Of a stretch of 13,663 nucleotides of DNA, positions 1 through 5,829 are shown piece by piece. The notes under the pieces are model-generated. The model had not been told where the DNA came from, searched no databases, and saw nothing but the letters and a program-made list of their open reading frames with translations. The stretch is from an uncultured Prevotella sp. (GTDB lineage: Bacteria; Bacteroidota; Bacteroidia; Bacteroidales; Bacteroidaceae), in contig URYG01000074.1 in the NCBI GenBank assembly GCA_900551985.1, positions 1 through 13,663 of the forward strand, given 5' to 3'. The position numbers and the translations under genes were made by a program. Positions within the stretch are counted from its first letter, which is position 1; every line of letters begins with the position of its first letter.

Positions 1-709
1 ACATCGTTTGGATGATGACGCCACCTTGCAGATAGGCTGCATAGTACCAGCAGAACGGGATGATGAGCGAGAGCAGGGCGGTTAGAGCCATGCGCCATAC
101 GATGCCCCAGAAGTTCTCGCGCTGGGTAAGCATGAATACGCCCATCACGAAGCAGGGCAGGATGATGCCCACAGGACCTTTGGTAAGCGTGGCGCCGCTC
201 ATACAGAGGATGGCGAGCTTTCTTAGCTGGTGCTTTCCCTTCTCCCACCAGCGGTAGAGCAGATACATAGCTCCCACCATCAGGGCAGAGTTCACCATAT
301 CCACACGGCAGTTCATTCCGGCACGGTGCACCTCGAAGGCGGTGAGCGTGAGGATGGCAGCGGTGAGGCTGGTCTGTGTATCCTTTCGCTTGGCATAGAA
401 TACGAAGCCGCCAATGGTCATCAATACCAGCGATACTGCGGATGGCAGACGGGAGGTGAACTCGTTTACGTGGCCGATGAAAAGGCTGAAGAAAGCGATG
501 CACCAGTGAAAGAATGGTGGTTTGTAGGGGATGTCGCCACCATTGTTGATAGGCAATATCCAGTTGCCATGTTCCAGCATGGTGTAGGCAACCACCGCCT
601 CGCGCGGCTCTCCCTTGGTGTTGAAATCAGAGAGTCCGAGGAATGGAATCATCATCACGATAGCCAGGATGATGATGAGCCATAGGGCTTTGTTGTACTT
701 GATGTTCAT
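1..709 (-). CDS. ArnT/GT39-like membrane glycosyltransferase, 3' part outside window
   Basis: Starts at the ATG complementary to 707-709 and runs off the left edge, so only the first 236 residues are visible. Seen: a signal-anchor-like first membrane segment (about residues 8-25), then a periplasmic-loop motif GEPREA (33-38) and YKPPFFHW (62-69), R135 and D137 in a loop, LTKGPVG (175-181), and further hydrophobic segments near 91-106, 114-126, 140-153 and 176-195. This is the pattern of the ArnT/PMT (GT39) family, whose members transfer a sugar from a polyprenyl-phosphate donor to lipid A, protein or another acceptor on the periplasmic side. In ArnT the corresponding first-loop acidic residue (DE-R-Y/A) and the KPP motif lie near the active site. 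Here the motif is E34-P-R-E. The acceptor and sugar cannot be told. The gene diverges from the phosphotransferase gene at 851 and has a promoter-like box at 744-751. Family confidence is high, substrate unknown. Confidence 0.87.
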   Translation of the reverse strand, partial: MNIKYNKALWLIIILAIVMMIPFLGLSDFNTKGEPREAVVAYTMLEHGNWILPINNGGDIPYKPPFFHWCIAFFSLFIGHVNEFTSRLPSAVSLVLMTIGGFVFYAKRKDTQTSLTAAILTLTAFEVHRAGMNCRVDMVNSALMVGAMYLLYRWWEKGKHQLRKLAILCMSGATLTKGPVGIILPCFVMGVFMLTQRENFWGIVWRMALTALLSLIIPFCWYYAAYLQGGVIIQTM

Positions 710-743
710 GTCTTATCGAAGTCTTATTATGTTATTTTGGCTG

Positions 744-751
744 CAAAGTTA
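744..751 (-). promoter_or_regulatory. Putative Bacteroidetes -7 box for the GT39-like gene
   Basis: The minus strand reads TAACTTTG here, an exact match to the Bacteroidetes primary sigma-factor -7 consensus TAnnTTTG. A weak -33 candidate (TCTG, 774-777) lies 22 bp upstream. The implied 5' leader to the ATG at 709 is only about 30 nt. Confidence 0.5.
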
Positions 752-791
752 CATATAATTATTTGTTTATAGACAGAATAAGGCAGGAAAT

Positions 792-824
792 TTTGCTTTT
801 ATTGGGATATAATTATTAACTTTG
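792..824 (+). promoter_or_regulatory. Putative Bacteroidetes promoter (-33 TTTG, -7 TAACTTTG) for the LtaS-like gene
   Basis: TTTG at 792-795 and TAACTTTG at 817-824 are separated by 21 bp, close to the -33/-7 arrangement known for Bacteroides-type promoters. The implied leader before the ATG at 851 is about 20 nt. Confidence 0.55.
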
Positions 825-850
825 CAGCCGATTTCTAAAGTAGAATAAAG

Positions 851-2812
851 ATGAAACGATATTTTAAGGCTTTGGGTTATCTCCTTTCGGTGCATGTATT
901 GGCATTGCTGGTGATGACTCTTTTCAGATTGGTGGAATTCATCGCCCTGCATGGCATGATAGTAGATGCAGAGGCGAGTAGGGTGATGGCGTTTGTCAAG
1001 GGTGTATGGTTTGACAATGTCATTGCTTGTTATATTTCGGTATTGCCTGTGGCTGTGCTCCTTGTTGCTGCCAGCCTGGGGTGGTGTCATCGCCGTTTGC
1101 TGCGTGGCATCAACATCTGGTATGCGGCATGGTTTGCCATCGCCTTCATGCCTTCGGCAGCCAATACCCCTTATTTCCAGTATTTCTTCAAGAACATCAA
1201 TTCCAGCATCTTCGGGTGGTTCGGCTATGTTGCCACCACATCGGGCATGCTCTTGCAGGAGTCTTCCTACTGGCTCTATATCGCCCTTTATTTCGTGTTT
1301 ACGGGGGCGTTTATCTATGCGCTTATCCGTTTGCGCCGCTACTTCGAGGGGCTCTTTCTGTTGCCTAAGGACAATATGCACCTGGTGCTGGTAGTCAGCC
1401 GTTTCCTTATTTCTGCTGTGATGATAGGTGCCTGCCTCTTCGGCATCCGTGGCAGAATGGGCTATAATCCTATCAAGGTGAGCCAGGCTTACTATTGCGA
1501 GGATTCTTTCCTCAACCAGCTCGGCATCAATCCGGCGTTCAATCTCCTTACTTCTGCGCTCGACGATATGCGCAAGGAGAACAAGGAGCTGCATCTCATG
1601 CCATACGCTGAGGCTATCACGAATACCCGCCAGTGGCTCGGTATCACGGGAAAGGTGGATAGCACGAATATTCTGAAGCGTGAGGTGGTGAATGATTCCC
1701 TGATGATGAATACTGGTCAATCTTCTGCAAAGAAGAATCATCCTAACGTGGTGGTGATTCTGATGGAGTCTATGTCGGCAAACCTGCTGGGAACATTCGG
1801 CAATCAGCAGCCGCTCACCCCAACGCTCGATTCGCTCTATCATCATTCCTTGGCGTTCACCCACTTTTATAGTGCCGGCATCCATACCAACCACGGTATG
1901 ACGGCTACGCTCTATAGTTTCCCTGCCCTTATGTTCCGCAACCTGATGAAGGGAACGGTAACTCCGCGCCGCAAGGGTATCGCCACGGTGTTGAAGCAGT
2001 ATGGCTACGAGAACATGTTCTTCATGACTCACGAGGCACAGTATGACAACATGAAGGCCTTCTTCCAGACCAATGGCTACGATGACATCTTCTCTCAGGA
2101 GAACTATCCTAAGAGCGAGGTGGTGAACAGCTTTGGCGTGAGCGACCATTTCGAGATGGGCTACGCCCTCAACACCATCAACCAGAAGGCGAAGACGTGC
2201 AAGCCTTTCATGGCTACCATCCTCACTGTGAGCAATCATCCGCCATATATCATTCCTGATTTCTTCAAGCCGAAGACCAAGGAGAAGGAAACGCAGATAG
2301 TGGAGTATGCCGACTGGGCGATAGGCGATTTCCTGAAGAAGGCAAGCCGGGAGCCTTGGTATAAGAACACGATATTCGTGATTCAGGCAGACCATGGCAA
2401 GCTGGTGGGTAAGAGCGAGGGCGAGTTGCCGCAGTCTTACAACCACATTCCGCTCATCATCTTCGGTCCGGGTGTTCCACAGCAGCAGTATGCGGGCTTG
2501 GGCATGCAGGTGGATGTGATGCCTACGCTTTTCGGCTTGATGAATTTGAATTATGAGTACGAGGGCTTCGGCGTGGATCTGCTGAAGCTGCAGCGCCCGA
2601 TGGTGTTCTATTCGGCAGATAACCAGATTGTGGCAAGAGATTATCAACGTTGCTTTGTTTATAATCCGTCGATGAACCGCAGTTTCTGCTATGATGTATT
2701 GCCGAATGGCAATCTGAAGGAAACGAAGCAGGAGTCTAAGTTCCAGGATTTGAAGAACTATGTCTTCTCGAATATCCAGGCAGCGGAGTATATCGAGCGA
2801 CATCAGCAATAA
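851..2812 (+). CDS. LtaS/MdoB-type membrane phosphotransferase (alkaline-phosphatase/sulfatase superfamily)
   Basis: A 653-residue membrane protein. About five N-terminal transmembrane segments (roughly 8-33, 57-78, 87-103, 138-157, 177-198) are followed by a soluble catalytic domain from about residue 297 that would lie in the periplasm. Catalytic signatures seen: NVVVILMES with metal ligand E306, the nucleophile region GIHTNHG with T346, SNHPPY with H463, and IQADHG with D514-H515. Using Glu rather than Asp at the first ligand is typical of LtaS. Known members move phosphoglycerol or phosphoethanolamine groups from lipids to glycans or to a growing lipoteichoic chain, or act as phosphatases; these are often annotated as sulfatases. 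In a Gram-negative organism an MdoB- or Ept-like surface-glycan decorating role is most plausible, but donor and acceptor are unknown. The ATG at 851 follows a good promoter match and begins directly with the first membrane helix. It is transcribed away from the GT39-like gene and converges with the ATPase remnant at 2892. Confidence 0.9.
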   Translation: MKRYFKALGYLLSVHVLALLVMTLFRLVEFIALHGMIVDAEASRVMAFVKGVWFDNVIACYISVLPVAVLLVAASLGWCHRRLLRGINIWYAAWFAIAFMPSAANTPYFQYFFKNINSSIFGWFGYVATTSGMLLQESSYWLYIALYFVFTGAFIYALIRLRRYFEGLFLLPKDNMHLVLVVSRFLISAVMIGACLFGIRGRMGYNPIKVSQAYYCEDSFLNQLGINPAFNLLTSALDDMRKENKELHLMPYAEAITNTRQWLGITGKVDSTNILKREVVNDSLMMNTGQSSAKKNHPNVVVILMESMSANLLGTFGNQQPLTPTLDSLYHHSLAFTHFYSAGIHTNHGMTATLYSFPALMFRNLMKGTVTPRRKGIATVLKQYGYENMFFMTHEAQYDNMKAFFQTNGYDDIFSQENYPKSEVVNSFGVSDHFEMGYALNTINQKAKTCKPFMATILTVSNHPPYIIPDFFKPKTKEKETQIVEYADWAIGDFLKKASREPWYKNTIFVIQADHGKLVGKSEGELPQSYNHIPLIIFGPGVPQQQYAGLGMQVDVMPTLFGLMNLNYEYEGFGVDLLKLQRPMVFYSADNQIVARDYQRCFVYNPSMNRSFCYDVLPNGNLKETKQESKFQDLKNYVFSNIQAAEYIERHQQ

Positions 2813-2835
2813 AAAAACGATATTATCAGAAACGG

Positions 2836-2874
2836 TAATCCCCCACCACGCTTTGGCTGCGTGATGGGGGATTA
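2836..2874. terminator. Strong hairpin between convergent genes, probable terminator
   Basis: AATCCCCCACCACGC (2837-2851) pairs with GCGTGATGGGGGATT (2859-2873) with one C-A mismatch and a 7-nt loop, and the flanking T-A pair extends it. It lies 24 nt after the stop of the LtaS-like gene and 18 nt beyond the 3' end of the convergent minus-strand gene. On the minus strand it is followed, about 17 nt later, by a run of seven T residues (complement of 2811-2817). On the plus strand only a loose T-rich stretch follows. It probably serves both directions. Confidence 0.75.
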
Positions 2875-2891
2875 ACAGTTTATATAGTTTT

Positions 2892-3917
2892 TCAATATTT
2901 TATTTGAGGTAAGATGTTGCAGTATTCCCGTTTGAACCACAGTTCGAAGACGGGGTCAACCATCTTGAAGCCATCGCCCGATTTCTCGATGAAGTCTCTT
3001 TCTACAAGAGTCTTTTTGTTCTTGGTGATGGTGCGTGGAGCACCGAGTCCATATTCTGCTACAACCTGTTGGGCATTGAAATGAGTCTCTCCCATGCAGA
3101 CGGCACGCAGGAATGCTATTTGTGAGGCAGGCATGCCATCAATATCGGTAATGAACATATCGGCATTGGTATCCAGAAGTTTGGTAAGCTGTGACTGATA
3201 GATTTCCTCTGTCACCTCTGTTGCCGTACGTGTCCAGATGAGAAAGCAGAATTGCTGCATGTACCAGGAGTGGCATTGCACGGCATTGCAGATTCGCTCT
3301 ATCATATCATCGCTGATAGACTTGCCATAATTGTAGAAACTGTCGTGGATGAAAGGCTTCCAGTATTCCTTGGCTATCTTTTTCAATGTCATCATCTGCC
3401 CAAAACGGTAGAATGGATTCTTCGAGTTGCCGAATATATCCATCATCATGTGGCGTTTACTTCCATAGAGACAGTAGGTCGTACTATGTTGACCCTGCCA
3501 TACCGAACGCATGGTTCCTTCCAGTCGTTTCCAGTCGGACAGGTTTGCCAATTGTTGGAACTCATCAATGCACACGATGACATGGATGCCTTTAGCCTTG
3601 GCAATCTTTTCTGGTAGATTGAGAATTTCCTCGGCACTTTCTGTCCATCTCTTTTCCATAGTGGAAGAAACGCCCTGGAGTACTGCACTTGCAAACTTGT
3701 TGTAGAACTCTTCCTCAGAGAAAATCTTGAAGGCATCCAGATAGCATACTCTCACATCCTTCTGCTCTTGCTTCAGCTCTTCCATTGAGGCTTTGACAAA
3801 GGAAGACTTGCCCCATCTTCTTGGAGAAATCAGTATCACGTTGATGCCTCCTCCAAGAGAAGAGTTTGGAAGTTGACGTAATTTAGGCTCAGGGGAGATT
3901 GTCCGTGGATAAGACAA
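2892..3917 (-). pseudogene. P-loop ATPase of the archaeal-ATPase type, 5'-truncated
   Basis: From a TTG at 3915-3917 the frame gives 341 residues. Seen: a Walker A variant SPRRWGKSS (31-39), Walker B HVIVCIDEF (112-120), a STAND-like helical region, a winged-helix-like segment (about 262-315), and the C-terminal signature DPVFELWFKR (321-330). This matches the stand-alone ATPases of the ATPase_2/DUF234 group common in Bacteroidetes and archaea, whose role is mostly unknown. Members normally have a further 25-40 residues before Walker A, including a conserved N-terminal NPF-(K/R)YG-like block and a D-R-x-x-E block. Neither is present. The frame is open upstream only to the TAA at 3942-3944, with no ATG before residue 45, which lies past Walker A. 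The only start is a TTG inside a hairpin that begins at the stop of the upstream ATPase-nuclease gene. Most likely the 5' end was lost by deletion or by arrival of the upstream gene. Expression from the TTG (AGGAG lies 3 nt before it) is possible but less likely. The rest has no stops or frameshifts, so the damage may be recent. Confidence 0.7.
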
Positions 3918-3930
3918 CCTCTCCTGAGCC
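3886..3930 (-). terminator. 18-bp hairpin just after the ATPase-nuclease gene
   Basis: On the minus strand GGCTCAGGAGAGGTTGTC (3930-3913) pairs with GACAATCTCCCCTGAGCC (3903-3886) around a 9-nt loop. There is one A-C mismatch and one G-U pair. It starts directly after the TAA of the 589-residue gene, which fits a terminator, although only a short TAAATT follows instead of a T-run. It also holds the only possible start (TTG) of the downstream ATPase remnant, so it marks the junction between the two genes. Confidence 0.55.
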
Positions 3931-5700
3931 TTATTCTTCCGTTACTTCCTCGCACATTACCATTACTGCTCCTCGGTAGATAACTACGAGTTTGTGGAGT
4001 TTAGTGGTCTTTACCGACTCCTTGACGATGTCGCTATTGGCATAGCGGCAGATTTGGGCAGAGGCTTCCTTGAAGAGAACTTGCAGCTGCTCATCGGCGG
4101 TATTGGTCTTGCTGTATTTCAGTTCGATGATGTAGCTGTCCACCATATCCTTGTAGATGTCGCAGAGCGGAGAGAGGAAGATGTCGGCATAGCCGCCATC
4201 GTTGTCTAGCTCAGAGATAGGGCGATAGAATTGGTTTTGGCTGGTCATCGCCAAGGTGAAACCATGCACGAATGCTTCTCCCTTCTGCTTGTCACGCTGA
4301 GAAGAGTAACGCTTCAGACTGTCGGCGATGAACTCAAAGTATGCCTTGTAGTTGCCATGATATGCTAGTTGAGCCTCCAGCTTTCCCTTGTTGTAACTAT
4401 CATAGGTCAAATCATTTTCCTTGTAGGTATCCAAGAGATAGGTATACATCTGGTCGCGCACCACCTCATTAGGGATAATGAACTTGGTGCTACCATCGTA
4501 TGTGCCATCTATCGTTACCATGCCGAAATAGAAAAGCAGACTTAGGAAGTTGTCTGGGTCGTTGATGCGCTCGGCAGGGAAATTCTCCACGAGCTTACCT
4601 GTGACGAATCCTTGGGTTACCAACTGCTGGATGATGCTGGCATCATGAGTAAATTCCTTGTCATGACGGATAAGCATACGTACTTTGTCATAGTCGATGC
4701 GTACATTGCTCTCCACCATATTCTTTGGAATGTCGTAGTTGTTGCGGATGTACTTGTCTAAGAAGTTAAGTACCATCACAGAATTGTACATCGTAGTTTT
4801 TCCGTACTCCTCTTCGGCAAAGCAATAGTTGTCATACCATGGCTTCATCACTTTGATGAGTTCATCCACGCTGTGATTGAACGGCAATACGCTGGAATAG
4901 TAGCCCAGCATATCTCTTACTTCATCCTCTGTGAATCCTGTCATCTCATTGAATTCCGGAGCCAGGGAGTAATTGGTGCCGATATTGAATCCGCTTGTCA
5001 GGTCATCCATGGTGACAGGGCTAACGCCTGTTACGAAGACACGTGCAAGGGTGTCGCCTGCAGCACCCTTGATGGTATCGAAGAATTTTCTGAGATATCC
5101 TTCGCCATGGGTCTGTGTGCGGTATCTCTGCTCATGCTCCTTGTGAGCAAGAATCTGATTGGTGAAGTGGTCGTACTCGTCAATGAAGAGATAAATCTTC
5201 TGACCAGATTTTTTGCTTTGTGTGCAAAGATAGTTTAATTGGTTGACGGCATCTTCCTGTTGGTTGAGGCCTTCTTTGGTACCTTCTGGTAAGAGATGCG
5301 AATATACATCCACGAAGTAATTAAACTGCGTCCTGCAATAATTATCCATGCCATGCTTGTAGTCGTTTAGGTCGCCTACAATAATGGCAAAGTTGAGATG
5401 GATGATGAGATAACTATTATGTTCTGGCGTAGGATTCTCACCAATATAGAGCTTGCCAAAAATTTCATCAAACTTGTCTTTCTTGTTGATGTCATAGTAA
5501 TTTTCAAGCATGGAGATGGTAAGGCTCTTGCCGAATCGGCGAGGCCTTATAAAGAAGAAGTACATATTAGAGTCTTCTATTTCCTCGATGAAAGGAGTCT
5601 TATCTACATAGTAGCAATCCCTTTCAATCACATCCTCAAAATTCTGCATACCATAAGGTATTCGCTTGCGATAGATTCGCTTTTTTCTTTCTCTTACCAT
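3931..5700 (-). CDS. AAA-ATPase-like protein with C-terminal PD-(D/E)XK nuclease domain
   Basis: A complete 589-residue protein of the AAA-ATPase_like (pfam09820) plus PDDEXK_9 (DUF1703) architecture. Seen: IPYGMQNFEDVIE (14-26) and YYVDKTPFIEEI (30-41), the typical family opening; a P-loop variant RPRRFGKSL (52-60); Walker B YLFIDEYD (170-177); VTGVSPVTMDDLTSGFN (223-239), a family hallmark; and a C-terminal nuclease core with D506 in GGYADIFLS, then IIELKY (524-529, E526 and K528) and QLQVLFKEASAQICRY (538-553). The nuclease residues are all present, so activity is plausible. The family occurs in many copies in gut Bacteroidetes. Its function is not established, and proposed links to mobile elements or defence are inference. 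The ATG at 5700 gives the normal family N-terminus. The gene has its own promoter-like box at 5730-5737, lies between two hairpins, and is probably transcribed separately from the glycan operon. Confidence 0.9.
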   Translation of the reverse strand: MVRERKKRIYRKRIPYGMQNFEDVIERDCYYVDKTPFIEEIEDSNMYFFFIRPRRFGKSLTISMLENYYDINKKDKFDEIFGKLYIGENPTPEHNSYLIIHLNFAIIVGDLNDYKHGMDNYCRTQFNYFVDVYSHLLPEGTKEGLNQQEDAVNQLNYLCTQSKKSGQKIYLFIDEYDHFTNQILAHKEHEQRYRTQTHGEGYLRKFFDTIKGAAGDTLARVFVTGVSPVTMDDLTSGFNIGTNYSLAPEFNEMTGFTEDEVRDMLGYYSSVLPFNHSVDELIKVMKPWYDNYCFAEEEYGKTTMYNSVMVLNFLDKYIRNNYDIPKNMVESNVRIDYDKVRMLIRHDKEFTHDASIIQQLVTQGFVTGKLVENFPAERINDPDNFLSLLFYFGMVTIDGTYDGSTKFIIPNEVVRDQMYTYLLDTYKENDLTYDSYNKGKLEAQLAYHGNYKAYFEFIADSLKRYSSQRDKQKGEAFVHGFTLAMTSQNQFYRPISELDNDGGYADIFLSPLCDIYKDMVDSYIIELKYSKTNTADEQLQVLFKEASAQICRYANSDIVKESVKTTKLHKLVVIYRGAVMVMCEEVTEE

Positions 5701-5729
5701 AGTTCTTTACTTTTTGCAATGACTGAGTA

Positions 5730-5737
5730 CAAAGTTA
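5730..5737 (-). promoter_or_regulatory. Putative -7 box for the ATPase-nuclease gene
   Basis: The minus strand reads TAACTTTG, matching TAnnTTTG and identical to the boxes at 744-751 and 817-824. It lies 29 nt upstream of the ATG at 5700. No convincing -33 TTTG is visible at the expected distance, so this is a partial match. Confidence 0.45.
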
Positions 5738-5795
5738 CGAAATATTCTTGAAAGTCGATATGCTAGTGGCATTTATTTATGAAACTTTATCAAAG

Positions 5796-5827
5796 ATAAG
5801 ATGCCAGCACTTGGGCTGGCATCTTAT
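5796..5827 (-). terminator. Perfect 13-bp hairpin terminator at the end of the glycan operon
   Basis: ATAAGATGCCAGC (5796-5808) and GCTGGCATCTTAT (5815-5827) are exact reverse complements around a 6-nt loop. The hairpin begins two bases after the TAA of the YejM-like gene on the minus strand and is followed by a T-rich stretch (CTTTGATAAAGTTTC). It separates the operon from the ATPase-nuclease gene. Confidence 0.75.
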
Positions 5828-5829
5828 TG

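Larger units (their letters stand above)
739..829. repeat. Perfect 13-bp inverted repeat in the divergent intergenic region
   Basis: GGCTGCAAAGTTA at 739-751 is the exact reverse complement of TAACTTTGCAGCC at 817-829, with 65 bp between the arms. Each arm contains the TAnnTTTG box of the gene it points to, so the two divergent genes carry the same core promoter plus five further identical downstream bases. The shared bases beyond the box could be a common operator or simply similar initially transcribed sequence. The match is directly visible. The regulatory meaning is inferred. Confidence 0.6.

Noticed and set aside
230..685. A 151-codon plus-strand open frame at the left edge
   Set aside because: It lies opposite the GT39-like gene, whose minus-strand translation has family motifs in the right order. 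The plus-strand product is low-complexity in character and has no recognisable features.
767..2809. A 680-codon open frame on the minus strand opposite the LtaS-like gene, slightly longer than the gene itself
   Set aside because: Its translation is rich in His, Arg, Leu and Ile without any recognisable domain, while the plus strand encodes a clear membrane enzyme with all catalytic motifs. It is an antisense shadow produced by the codon pattern of the real gene.
2892..5700. The two adjacent ATPase genes as a two-gene defence operon
   Set aside because: They share only P-loop ATPase character, the downstream gene lacks a normal start and N-terminus, and a hairpin separates them. Nothing else nearby resembles a known defence partner, so a functional pair is not supported.
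5738..5829. Missing 5' end of the truncated ATPase gene relocated upstream of the ATPase-nuclease gene
   Set aside because: I translated this stretch on the minus strand looking for the lost N-terminal blocks and found only stops and the operon terminator hairpin. A simple split by insertion is therefore not seen; a deletion must also have occurred.
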